Source: Alkalihalobacillus pseudalcaliphilus (GTDB taxonomy: Bacteria > Bacillota > Bacilli > Bacillales > Bacillaceae_D). Taken from it: a DNA stretch of 39,511 nucleotides. Made by a program: the position numbers and the translations under genes. Location: assembly GCF_028610675.1 (NCBI RefSeq), contig NZ_JAQQWS010000021.1, positions 1-39,511 on the forward strand, given 5' to 3'. Within the stretch, counting starts at the first letter, position 1. Every line of letters starts with the position of its first letter. Below, piece by piece: positions 15,177 through 24,204 of the stretch. The notes under the pieces were generated by a model that saw nothing but the letters and a program-made list of their open reading frames with translations, was not told where the DNA came from and searched no databases.

Positions 15177-17177
15177 TTAAGTTTTAGTTTTATCGAAAAA
15201 GCTATTAATTACATTATAAATTCTTTCTCCAGCTTTCTTGTCGCTATAACTATATAGATTATCCTTGATAAAGCTTTCATAAGAAGCGTCGATTTTATTT
15301 GAACGTACCTTTTTCCTTAGATATTTAAGAAGTTGGTTTTTTTCATTAAAAATCGGTCCAGGTAAAAAACCACGTGAGTTAGCAATTTCAACATCTGCGG
15401 TAGCATCCATTTGATAATATAAAACTGGGCGTCGAAGTAGTGCAAAGTCAAGCCCTACACTAGAATAATCAGTTATTAATATACCATGTCTTTGTAAAAG
15501 CTCTTGAACAGTATATTGACCTTCGAATATAACATTCACAAAATTCGAATGAAATAAGGGGCTAAATTTTTGGAAGTTAGAATGTAAATAGAAATTTACT
15601 TCTAACTTTTTTTGCTTAGCTAGTCTGAGAAAACTAGAGTCATTTATTAATGCTTGATACTCTTTATAATATGTTGTTTCCATAAATTTTTCATTTGATA
15701 GATCTCTTAATTGTTCTCTCCATGTAGGCATAATTAAGACTCTTTTTCTAGCTGAAAAGCGTTTGAATTTACTTTTACTTTGCAATAACTGATCAAACCG
15801 TGCTAATCCTGTAATGTGAATTTCTTCAAGATCATACTCTAATATTTCATGTACATGCTGTTTTTCCCTTTCTGAACTAACAATAAATTTGTTAGTAAAA
15901 GTTGGGTTATATTTCTTTCCATAGAGTTTGCTTAGGTTCCGTACGCCAATAATTCCATGCTGAATAAAGACCTTATTAATATGATTGTAATGTGATTGAA
16001 GATAGTCTGTAACGAGCGGATAAGCATAGTTTGTTGAGTGTGTGTGTGCTATTACATCTACATCTAACATTAACTTTAAGTGTTCCATACTTTTGAATAA
16101 GATAATATTGTCTTTATATGGCATTAGATTTGCTATATCTTTAGAATCTTCACTTATCACATAGTATGTCTTAAATGTGTCACTATGGTTTTTAATCATA
16201 TATTTAAAGAACTGAAGTCCATTTTCTTGAGCTTTTAGATCGTTTTCTGTAATTAATAAGATTTTTTTAGGATTACTTTTTTTGTGTTTTGCAAAGTGAT
16301 TTTCTTGTTTGATGGTCTGATAGTGCTTATATACATCATTTTTTAAATAAATGATTCTGATAGATAAATTATTAAGCCCAAGCGTTGGGTAGGTTTTTAA
16401 TAACATCATATAATCATTGTCATATTTAAGCCAATTCTCATCTGTTTTTTGAGGGATAAGTGGTAATCTAAAACGATAAGATGATACCGGCCCGATTTCG
16501 AAATTGAACTGAAACCATATGTCCATAACACTGGTTTCATATTTATTTAAACTGATTTCATCCGTTAAAGAGATGAAGTTATCAGTTGAAAATACAAAAT
16601 CTACATTATTAATGTATTCATTTCCGTTACCCTTACTAACTTTATTAATTGTAACTGTATTAATAAATTCTTTTTTATTTTTTCTATTCTTTAGAATAGC
16701 GTTTATTGATTGTAAAGGAACATACTCAGTAATTATATCCGTATTAATAATAAATTCATTATCAGCGGTTTTAGTAATAAGAGTTGCAACCTCTTTAAAG
16801 TAGCATTTAGCTGAAGGAGGATTGTCTATGATGAAACGTAGTGCTTTATCTAAGCTAATATAAATAGTAACTCTATAACCGTTTATATCCACAAATGCAT
16901 GGTTTGAAAATTCCACTTGTAATTCCTCGTGAATGAAAAATTCACTTTCATCTTCTTCATTTGTGTTGTTAGAATAAATATGTAGTTTCTCTGAATTTAA
17001 TTGTTGTGCCAGATTAATTAATTCAATTGCAGCTATTTTATATTTGTTTGAGCCTACTTGTTCAAAGGTTAATTGTCTGCCTTTTTCTTTATCGTGAATG
17101 AAAAAATTCGTCAATTTAATATCCTGAAAATGTAAAATAAAATCATTATTATCTGTATATATGGTGACTTTGCTCAT
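15177..17177 (-). CDS. Divergent CDP-glycerol glycerophosphotransferase family protein
   Basis: 666 residues. Residues 1-290 are beta-rich with no recognised family. The C-terminal part (about 300-640) is a GT-B glycerophosphotransferase domain: FIQHGIIGVRN with His407, HITGLARFD, IMPTWRE (482-488), LHSN with His532 and ITDYSSVGLDFALLRRPVLYYQ split over 568-589, then GFLPGPIF. The QHG form in place of QTWHGTP marks a separate branch from the other two copies here. Substrates may be CDP-glycerol or CDP-ribitol; not decidable. It is alone on the minus strand inside a rightward cluster, with a strong TAACGGAGG ribosome site before ATG 17177, and may be an insertion into the cluster or a tailoring gene with its own control. 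Confidence 0.85.
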   Translation of the reverse strand: MSKVTIYTDNNDFILHFQDIKLTNFFIHDKEKGRQLTFEQVGSNKYKIAAIELINLAQQLNSEKLHIYSNNTNEEDESEFFIHEELQVEFSNHAFVDINGYRVTIYISLDKALRFIIDNPPSAKCYFKEVATLITKTADNEFIINTDIITEYVPLQSINAILKNRKNKKEFINTVTINKVSKGNGNEYINNVDFVFSTDNFISLTDEISLNKYETSVMDIWFQFNFEIGPVSSYRFRLPLIPQKTDENWLKYDNDYMMLLKTYPTLGLNNLSIRIIYLKNDVYKHYQTIKQENHFAKHKKSNPKKILLITENDLKAQENGLQFFKYMIKNHSDTFKTYYVISEDSKDIANLMPYKDNIILFKSMEHLKLMLDVDVIAHTHSTNYAYPLVTDYLQSHYNHINKVFIQHGIIGVRNLSKLYGKKYNPTFTNKFIVSSEREKQHVHEILEYDLEEIHITGLARFDQLLQSKSKFKRFSARKRVLIMPTWREQLRDLSNEKFMETTYYKEYQALINDSSFLRLAKQKKLEVNFYLHSNFQKFSPLFHSNFVNVIFEGQYTVQELLQRHGILITDYSSVGLDFALLRRPVLYYQMDATADVEIANSRGFLPGPIFNEKNQLLKYLRKKVRSNKIDASYESFIKDNLYSYSDKKAGERIYNVINSFFDKTKT

Positions 17178-17680
17178 ACTTACCTCCGTTATTTGTACGT
17201 GAATTACTTATTTGTATATAATCTGCTCATAACATTTGTAAATACACTTAATTGAAATTATAGTATGTTTTTTTATCATAAGGTAGTAAAAATTTAAATC
17301 TGCATAATTTTCTATGTGATATTTAAAACTAAGTGAAAAATAATATAGATAAAGTATTTTCATACTTTTGTCTAAGCTATTTTAGCCTAATTATCTTGTT
17401 AATGGTGAACAATACGTGTTATTCCCATAAAATTTCATTTTTTTTATCAATGTTATATAAGCATTTACGATGAAAATTTGTTTAATAAGTGTAATAATTG
17501 TACAGTAATTAATTTAGTTCAATATCTTATAGTCATTTATTAAAGTTATTGTAACACTATATATATGAGTGGTTTTAATGAGATTATGGTAAACTAAAGT
17601 GATGATTATTTTTTTGAATATGTAAATCAAAATAAGGCTAAATGTTCAACTATAAACATAAAGACAATGGAGGTTTTTTT
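17178..17680. other. AT-rich divergent intergenic region
   Basis: About 500 bp between the outward-facing 666-residue gene and gtaB. It is very AT-rich, with a short AAAGTAT/ATACTTT hairpin at 17351-17368. The in-frame extension of gtaB upstream of GTG 17681 (to 17642) is probably untranslated. No clear sigma-A or sigma-B promoter can be defended, and no ORF was found. Confidence 0.5.
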
Positions 17681-18565
17681 GTGAAGAGAGTGAAGAAAGC
17701 GGTTATACCAGCTGCAGGATTAGGGACAAGATTTTTACCTGTTACGAAAGCAATGCCTAAAGAAATGTTACCAATTGTTGATAAACCAACGATTCAATAT
17801 ATAGTAGAGGAAGCCATTAAATCAGGTATTGAGGATATTATTATTGTAACGGGTAAAGGAAAACGTGCTATTGAAGATCATTTTGATAACGCATTTGAGT
17901 TGGAGCAAAATTTATTATCTAAGCAAAAATTAGATCTTTTAGATAAAGTACAAGCACCAACAAAAATGGCAGATATTCATTATATTCGTCAAAAAGAGCC
18001 TAAAGGACTCGGACATGCTATATGGTGTGCTAGGAAATTTATTGGTGATGAGCCTTTTGCTGTTTTATTGGGTGATGATATAGTTGAATCTAATGATCCT
18101 TGTATTGAGCAATTGATTAGACAGTACGAGAAAACGGGTTCATCTGTTATAGGTGTTCAAACTGTTCCAGAACTTGAAACAGACCGTTATGGCATAATTG
18201 ATCCAAGTTCAAATGAGGGTAGACTTTATGAAGTGAAGAATTTTGTTGAAAAACCATCCGTTACTGAAGCTCCTTCCAATTTAGCGATAATGGGGAGGTA
18301 TGTATTGACACCAGATATTTTTCCATATTTAGAAAATCAAGAGGTTGGTGCGGGCGGAGAAATTCAACTTACAGACGCCATTCAAAGGTTAAATCAGAGT
18401 AAGGGTGTCTTTGCTTATGATTTTGAGGGAACGCGCTATGATGTTGGTGAGAAATTAGGTTTTGTATTAACTACACTAGAATTTGCTTTAAAAAATAGTG
18501 AATTAAAGACACCACTTGTTGAACGTATGAAAGAGATTGTTGAAGAGCATACACAAATAAATTAA
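17681..18565 (+). CDS. gtaB: UTP-glucose-1-phosphate uridylyltransferase
   Basis: 294 residues, the normal GtaB/GalU length. It makes UDP-glucose from UTP and glucose-1-phosphate, used for wall polymer glucosylation and glycolipid anchors. The N-terminus VIPAAGLGTRFLPVTKAMPK is the nucleotidyltransferase signature; EMLPIVDKPTIQYIVEEA, LLGDDI, FVEKP and GEIQLTDAI follow as in GalU. The start is GTG 17681 with AATGGAGG seven bases upstream; the in-frame ATG at 17642 has no ribosome site. The gene lies 32 bp before the 953-residue transferase, likely one transcript. Confidence 0.96.
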   Translation: MKRVKKAVIPAAGLGTRFLPVTKAMPKEMLPIVDKPTIQYIVEEAIKSGIEDIIIVTGKGKRAIEDHFDNAFELEQNLLSKQKLDLLDKVQAPTKMADIHYIRQKEPKGLGHAIWCARKFIGDEPFAVLLGDDIVESNDPCIEQLIRQYEKTGSSVIGVQTVPELETDRYGIIDPSSNEGRLYEVKNFVEKPSVTEAPSNLAIMGRYVLTPDIFPYLENQEVGAGGEIQLTDAIQRLNQSKGVFAYDFEGTRYDVGEKLGFVLTTLEFALKNSELKTPLVERMKEIVEEHTQIN

Positions 18566-18597
18566 AAGTATTAATGTTAGTAACGGAGGTTTAATGA

Positions 18598-21459
18598 ATG
18601 GGGTTATGGGAATCGTTATGGGACGTGCAAGAGAAAACCAAATGTACGGCTTATGCACTTGAAATTAATAATAAAATGACTTTTACCTTGTCAGTGGTTA
18701 TGGGAAGTGAATTAAAAGATGCTATTCATAAAAACAATGGTATACAAGGTAAATTAATTCTCGTATCACGTGAAAACAAGGAAGAAAAAGAATTACCTGC
18801 ATTTGCTTTAAAAAATCCTGACGAAAAGTTTTCTATTGACATAGAAATAACATTAAAAGAAGTTTTTGATGATTTATATCAAGGGATATGGGATTTATCC
18901 CTTGATATTTTTACTGTGGAGTTGAAGGAAAGAATAAGGATTCGACATGCCTTTAATGAAAGTAAAGAACTATTTAATGTATCTAGTTTTCTCTTTTATT
19001 CATATGCAACCGTGCATCAGAATTGGTCGTTCCAAATCAAACAAAATGATGTACTCGGTTATATTGAGGAATTGTACTTAGATAACAAAGGCTCCCTGAA
19101 CATTAATGGTTTTGCTTTTAGCCCTGGGAAGAATTTACCAGTTGGTAAGGGAATTACTAAAAAGGTTATATTCAGTAATAATGAAAATGAACAGTTAGAA
19201 TTTGTTTGCGATAATATTATAAGGCATGATGTTACTGAGCAATTTGGTATTGACCGTATATACGATAATTCTGGTTTTACTGTTAAAATACCTATGGATT
19301 TAAATGAAGAGAAGTTTAATTATCCATATGAACTTTATATGAGTTTAGAATACGACGGGTCAGATGAAGAAGTGTATACAGCGGCTTTGTTAATGGACGA
19401 TACTAAATTAAAATCGTTTAAAGAGCTTGAATTAATGGAAACAGAAGCTGGAACTAGAAAACTTTCTGTTACAAAAAAGCGTGATGGTTTAGAGTTAAAT
19501 ATATTTAATTATGATTTACATGTTGAAGCTTCAAGTGTTTATGTACGGGATGAGTCAATTATTGTGAATGGAGAAATATTATATAATTTAAGTAAATATG
19601 AAAGCTTCGATGGACCACAGAAGATTTTACTTCAGAAGCGACAAGTAGATACAATGGTGACTCTTCCAATAACAGTCGCTGAATCCAAATTTTCTCTAGA
19701 TATGAAGATGCCAAAATTGTTTAGAGATTACGGCCTTAAAGAAGGCATATGGGATTTATATTTTCTATATGAAGGTGAACGTTATAGAATTAAAACCCAT
19801 TTAGATGGAATTGAACAAAAGCAGAATAAAATTCAATTTCCTCAATTAATCACGAATGATTTAGAAAATAAGCAGGTTGTATATAAACCCTATTATACAG
19901 TGACTGATGATTTATCAATACTAATCAGAAACTATATTTTCAAGAAGCAAGTAGAGCATGTGGTACTGGCTTCTAATAAGCTAGAAATTTATAGTTTTAT
20001 TAATATCATGGAGCCAAATAATAATGTACCTAGAGTAAGTACTGGTAAAATCACGTTAAAAGGGATTAATGGTCAAAGTTTGGTTATACCAGTATCAATC
20101 CACCTTAATAAAACGAAATCGTCAACAACTGAACATAATGCTATTTTTAAAGCAGACTCTTTAGAACTAGATGAAAAAACAGTCAGATCAATGCTTAGAT
20201 TTGATTCATTAAAGATCGAAATTGAGTTTTCTCCCAATAAAAAAGCTCAATTTATTATGGATATACCACCTGATATAGAAATAAAGAGAAATTTCAAAAG
20301 AAAATCTAGGTGGGTAAAAAAATTGACAGGAAGAGGAGCCTATGAAAGGCTGTACAAATTATTATATAAGTTAATTCCTGTTAATAATAATCGAGTCATT
20401 TTCCAAAGTTTCTATGGCAATAGTTATGCTTGTAACCCTCGTGCTATTTATGAAGAAATGGTCAAGCAAAGAAGTGATTTGGATGCTATCTGGGTAATTA
20501 AAGATAAACACACAGAAATTCTAGGGACTGCTAAAAAAGTAAAACCATTTTCACTCATGTATTTTTATTATATGGCTTCAAGTAAATTCTTGGTTAATAA
20601 CGGTAATTTCCCTGACTTTTTTGAGAAAAAAGATGGAATGGTTTATCTACAAACATGGCATGGGACACCACTAAAAAAATTGGGGTATGATATTAGTCCA
20701 TCATCAGCATCTTATGGTGAAAATACGTCACCTCAATTGATGAAAAGAGTTAAAAAGTGGGATTATCTCATCGGTCCAAATGAATATACGTCAGAGATAT
20801 TAAGTAGAGCATATGACTTTAATAAAGAAGTTTTAAATGTAGGATATCCAAGAAATGATATTTTTTATCAAAATAATATTGAAACTAAAGCTGGGGAAAT
20901 AAAACGGATTTTAAATATCCCTCCAGATAAAAAGGTTATTTTATATGCACCAACATGGCGTGATAATGAAAAGAAACATGAGCCTTATGAATTTAAATTT
21001 GATATTGAGAACTTTTATAAAAAATTCGGAGATGAATACGTTCTGCTTCTAAGGTTACATTATTTTGATGCAGCAAGGTTTCATGTATCTGGATATGAAG
21101 ATTTTATATATAATGTGACATATTATAATGATATTAAGGAATTATACTTAATATCAGATATATTAATTACTGATTACTCATCCGTCATGTTTGACTATGC
21201 TAATTTAAATAGACCTATAATCTTCTTTGCGTTTGATTTAATGAGATATGGCTCTCAAATAAGAGGCTTTTATTTTGATTTCTTAAATGAGGCACCAGGA
21301 CCTATTGTACAGACGGAAGCAGAGCTTCTTGATGTCATTCAAAATATTGATGGAGTTCATAATGATTATCAGCAACTTTATCAAGATTTTAGAAAGCGAT
21401 TCTGTCATTTAGAAGACGGAAATGCATCTCAAAGGGTAATAGAACAAGTTTTTAAGTAA
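18598..21459 (+). CDS. Large CDP-glycerol glycerophosphotransferase with beta-rich N-terminal modules
   Basis: 953 residues. The C-terminal third (about 590-950) is a TagF-type catalytic domain: FQSFYGNSYACNPRAIYEEM, LQTWHGTPLKKLG with His688, VGYPRND, LYAPTWRD, ITDYSSVMFDYA, IRGFYFDFLNEAPGP. The first 570 residues are beta-rich and internally repeated: 76-119 (KFSIDIEITL to YQGIWDLSL) resembles 363-402 (KFSLDMKMPK to KEGIWDLYF), with a weaker copy around 225-264. These modules may bind the polymer or other subunits; inference. TagF-like polymerases commonly carry extra N-terminal regions, but this one is long. A basic stretch (563-585) before the catalytic domain fits membrane association. 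ATG 18598 has GGAGGT seven bases upstream. Confidence 0.9.
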   Translation: MGLWESLWDVQEKTKCTAYALEINNKMTFTLSVVMGSELKDAIHKNNGIQGKLILVSRENKEEKELPAFALKNPDEKFSIDIEITLKEVFDDLYQGIWDLSLDIFTVELKERIRIRHAFNESKELFNVSSFLFYSYATVHQNWSFQIKQNDVLGYIEELYLDNKGSLNINGFAFSPGKNLPVGKGITKKVIFSNNENEQLEFVCDNIIRHDVTEQFGIDRIYDNSGFTVKIPMDLNEEKFNYPYELYMSLEYDGSDEEVYTAALLMDDTKLKSFKELELMETEAGTRKLSVTKKRDGLELNIFNYDLHVEASSVYVRDESIIVNGEILYNLSKYESFDGPQKILLQKRQVDTMVTLPITVAESKFSLDMKMPKLFRDYGLKEGIWDLYFLYEGERYRIKTHLDGIEQKQNKIQFPQLITNDLENKQVVYKPYYTVTDDLSILIRNYIFKKQVEHVVLASNKLEIYSFINIMEPNNNVPRVSTGKITLKGINGQSLVIPVSIHLNKTKSSTTEHNAIFKADSLELDEKTVRSMLRFDSLKIEIEFSPNKKAQFIMDIPPDIEIKRNFKRKSRWVKKLTGRGAYERLYKLLYKLIPVNNNRVIFQSFYGNSYACNPRAIYEEMVKQRSDLDAIWVIKDKHTEILGTAKKVKPFSLMYFYYMASSKFLVNNGNFPDFFEKKDGMVYLQTWHGTPLKKLGYDISPSSASYGENTSPQLMKRVKKWDYLIGPNEYTSEILSRAYDFNKEVLNVGYPRNDIFYQNNIETKAGEIKRILNIPPDKKVILYAPTWRDNEKKHEPYEFKFDIENFYKKFGDEYVLLLRLHYFDAARFHVSGYEDFIYNVTYYNDIKELYLISDILITDYSSVMFDYANLNRPIIFFAFDLMRYGSQIRGFYFDFLNEAPGPIVQTEAELLDVIQNIDGVHNDYQQLYQDFRKRFCHLEDGNASQRVIEQVFK

Positions 21460-21484
21460 ATCTTCTAAGGTAGGCGGTTTTTAA

Positions 21485-22651
21485 ATGAAGATACATTTTT
21501 TAGTTTATAATATATTTGGAATGGGTGGTACAGGAAGAACTGTTCTAAATGTTGCTAACTATTTGGCGGAAAAAAACTATGATGTAGAAATTATTAGTGT
21601 TTTTAAAAGGCAGGCTCAAGGTTTTTTTGAAATCGATCCTCGGATTAAAGTGACTGTACTTCACGATACGGTTACAAGAAATAGTAAAGGGAAAGATGTA
21701 AAAACCAAAGTAGCGAATCAATTTTTAAAACTACCGAGCCTTGCTATTCATTATCAAGATGAGGCTTATCGAACTTTTAGACTCTTAACGGATATAAAAA
21801 TAATTTCATATATAAAGAAAATAAATAGTGGAATTTTAATAACTACCAGACCGAGCTTTAACTTATTAGCTGTAAAATATGCTAATAAAGGGGTGACGCT
21901 CGTTGGACAAGAGCACCTAAATATTGATATATATCCAAAACGATTAAAGAAATCAATGTTGAAAAATTATGCGAAGCTGGATTACTTATTAACTTTAACG
22001 GACGATGATACCGTTGAATATACAAGAAGCTTCGAAGGGAAAAGCGTAGAAGTTCGAAAGATAACAAATTCGATTCCTAAACTTGAATCAATGGTTTCTA
22101 ATCTTGAAGAGAAAACAATTATGGCAGCTGGGAGACTTGTAGAACAAAAGGGGTTTGATTTATTAATTGAGTCATTTAATTATATAAAAGACGAATTCCC
22201 GGACTGGAGAGTAAAGATTTTTGGTTTTGGTAGGGACAAGAAAATGCTAGAAGCTTTAATTCAACAATATCATTTGTATAATAATGTTATTCTTATGGGG
22301 CCAACAAAGAATATTGAAAAGGAATTAGCGAAATCGTCCATCTATGCTTTGAGTTCTCGCTTTGAAGGCTTTGGGATGGTTATTGTAGAGGCCATGCAAT
22401 GTGGTGTACCGGTAGTAAGCTATGATTGCCCTAAAGGTCCTAGTGAAATTATAAATAATAATGTGGATGGTATTTTAGTTGATAATGGGAATGTCAAAGA
22501 GTTCGCTGAAAAATTAGCGTTATTAATGCGAGATAAGAACTTACGTGAGCAAATAGCAAAAGAAGGCTTGATTAGCGTAAAGAGATTTGAAATTGATCAA
22601 ATTGGTTTAGAGTGGGAAAAATTGTTTGAAGATATCCAAGCTCATACTTAA
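21485..22651 (+). CDS. Family 4 glycosyltransferase
   Basis: 388 residues, GT-B fold, GT4. The N-terminus is NIFGMGGTGRTVLNVANYL (9-27), the glycine loop of acceptor-side GT4 domains. The donor domain has AAGRLVEQKGFDLLIESF (214-231), FGFGRD, and the EX7E motif SSRFEGFGMVIVEAMQCGVP with Glu294 and Glu302, then KGPSEII. It would transfer a sugar from a nucleotide donor (UDP-glucose from GtaB is plausible) to the growing polymer. TagE- and TuaC-type enzymes are related, but the exact role is not decidable. It begins 25 bp after the 953-residue transferase with a GGTAGGCGG site. There is no signal peptide. Confidence 0.88.
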   Translation: MKIHFLVYNIFGMGGTGRTVLNVANYLAEKNYDVEIISVFKRQAQGFFEIDPRIKVTVLHDTVTRNSKGKDVKTKVANQFLKLPSLAIHYQDEAYRTFRLLTDIKIISYIKKINSGILITTRPSFNLLAVKYANKGVTLVGQEHLNIDIYPKRLKKSMLKNYAKLDYLLTLTDDDTVEYTRSFEGKSVEVRKITNSIPKLESMVSNLEEKTIMAAGRLVEQKGFDLLIESFNYIKDEFPDWRVKIFGFGRDKKMLEALIQQYHLYNNVILMGPTKNIEKELAKSSIYALSSRFEGFGMVIVEAMQCGVPVVSYDCPKGPSEIINNNVDGILVDNGNVKEFAEKLALLMRDKNLREQIAKEGLISVKRFEIDQIGLEWEKLFEDIQAHT

Positions 22652-22730
22652 CCTTATTTGAATGGATAGTTATGGTTACCTTGTAAAAGTAACGAAATAA
22701 TTTAGAAAAACACTTTTTATATAGAAAATG

Positions 22731-22780
22731 TGTTAAAATACTCCTAGACTATTTATCTTATAAATGCTAGGAGTTTTTTT
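22731..22780 (+). promoter_or_regulatory. Hairpin overlapping the ribosome site of the sugar-1-P transferase gene, with an extended -10 in front
   Basis: ACTCCTAG (22740-22747) pairs with CTAGGAGT (22767-22774), with an inner ATTTAT/ATAAAT stem, then six or more T residues up to the ATG at 22781. This has the form of an intrinsic terminator, yet its right arm holds the TAGGAGT ribosome site. TGTTAAAAT (22731-22739) is an extended -10; transcription from it would begin near 22746, inside or after the left arm, leaving the ribosome site free. Confidence 0.6.
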
Positions 22781-24157
22781 ATGTCCAATATATTTCCTGA
22801 AAAAACTTCACGATTTTCGATTGTACTTGTTGATATATTAATAATTCTATTTTCATATACGATTTCATTTGTCATTGCTTCAAATTATCGCGTTATTCAG
22901 GAGCGTAATATTGATGCTTTTATTAGTTTATTCCCTTGGGTTATGTTAATTGGGGTATTTTTAATATACACCTTTGAATTAGATCGGCTTGTGTTACGTG
23001 ATAAATATGATATCGTACGTAAATTAATTGTGACGGTAGGCTTTATGTTTATTTTTACGACGGCGGCTTCGTTCTTTTTTCGTGAATTCGCTTTACCACG
23101 TTCAGTTATATTGATGGCTCATTTTATGTCATTTGCATTAATGCTTGCGTGGAAATTGATTTATATTCGTGTAACTAGTGAGAAGTTTAAAGACCGTGCT
23201 GTTTTTATTGGTGATGAGGAAGAACATGAATTGATGGCTGATAATTTAGTTGCCTCGAATATTATTACTAGCTCTACAGGTTTAGCCCGAATCTCTAATG
23301 TAGTTGGCATGAAGGATTTGGCTCAACAGCTTACACATTACAGCTATATCTTTATCGGTTCTGGTGTTAATGAAAAGCGAAAAAATGAAATTTTGTACTA
23401 TGCAATGAAGCAAATGAAGCTTGCATATGTGATTCCGAATATGAATGACTTATTTGTCATGAAATCCTCTGTTACTACATTAGGAGATTCAATGGTGATA
23501 CAAGTAAAGCCATTTAATTTAACGAAGGGTCAAGAAATTATAAAGAGGTTAATTGATATCGTTGTATCTGCACTTTTATTAATTGTAACGTTACCCATTA
23601 TGCTCATAGCTGCTTTATTTGTAAAGCTTGAAGATCGTGGTCCAGTCTTTTTCAAGCAAGAACGTATGGGAAAAAATTTAAAGCCATTTTATGTTTTGAA
23701 ATTCCGTTCCATGATTGTGAATGCTGAAGCTAAGACTGGTCCTGTATTAGCGAAGAGTAAGGATAATCGGATTACCAGATCGGGTGCATTTTTACGAAAG
23801 ACAAGAATTGACGAGTTACCTCAATTAATGAATGTATTACGTGGAGATATGTCATTAGTAGGGCCAAGACCAGAGCGTGAGTTTTTTACGAAGCAATTTG
23901 AAAAAGAAAACAGATGGTTTACGTATAGAAATAGCGTAAAACCAGGAATTACAGGTTACGCTCAAGTACTTGGTAATTATACAACAAGTCCTGAGAGAAA
24001 AATGAAGTTTGATCTTTATTACATTAGGCATTATTCAGTATGGCTCGATATAACGATTTTATTTAAAACATTAATTGTAGTTTTAAATAAATCGCAAGCT
24101 GAAGGCGGAAATGAAGAAAAGAGTAATGATTTGTCAAAAACAAAGGCTAGTTTATAA
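22781..24157 (+). CDS. Polyprenyl-phosphate hexose-1-phosphate transferase (priming enzyme)
   Basis: 458 residues. Four membrane helices (about 11-33, 50-66, 83-100, 108-128) and a cytoplasmic NAD-fold-like region are followed by a helix (about 255-282) and the Bac_transf catalytic domain. Signatures are FFKQERMG (290-297), KFRSM (307-311), the DE of RIDELPQLMNVLRGDMS (Asp344, Glu345), LVGPRPE (359-365) and KPGITGYAQV. It belongs to the WbaP/TuaA/EPS initiating family, which puts a sugar-1-phosphate on undecaprenyl phosphate at the inner membrane face. It is the likely first step for the polymer made by this cluster. No TagO-type enzyme lies in the window. Its own control region overlaps the ribosome site; a bidirectional terminator follows. 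Confidence 0.93.
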   Translation: MSNIFPEKTSRFSIVLVDILIILFSYTISFVIASNYRVIQERNIDAFISLFPWVMLIGVFLIYTFELDRLVLRDKYDIVRKLIVTVGFMFIFTTAASFFFREFALPRSVILMAHFMSFALMLAWKLIYIRVTSEKFKDRAVFIGDEEEHELMADNLVASNIITSSTGLARISNVVGMKDLAQQLTHYSYIFIGSGVNEKRKNEILYYAMKQMKLAYVIPNMNDLFVMKSSVTTLGDSMVIQVKPFNLTKGQEIIKRLIDIVVSALLLIVTLPIMLIAALFVKLEDRGPVFFKQERMGKNLKPFYVLKFRSMIVNAEAKTGPVLAKSKDNRITRSGAFLRKTRIDELPQLMNVLRGDMSLVGPRPEREFFTKQFEKENRWFTYRNSVKPGITGYAQVLGNYTTSPERKMKFDLYYIRHYSVWLDITILFKTLIVVLNKSQAEGGNEEKSNDLSKTKASL

Positions 24158-24160
24158 AAT

Positions 24161-24204
24161 AAAAGAAGAGGAGCAAAGGTAAAACCTTTACTCCTCTTTT
24201 TTAT
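24161..24204. terminator. Bidirectional terminator
   Basis: A long stem, 24161-24179 with 24185-24202 (AAGAAGAGGAGCAAAGG against CCTTTACTCCTCTT, near-perfect), flanked by A and T runs. It serves the priming transferase (+) and the glucosaminidase (-), whose stop codon it overlaps. Confidence 0.87.

Noticed and set aside
17560..17620. Sigma-B-type promoter for gtaB
   Set aside because: GTTTTAA and GGTAAA are present, but their spacing and bases fit the consensus poorly, so it cannot be claimed.
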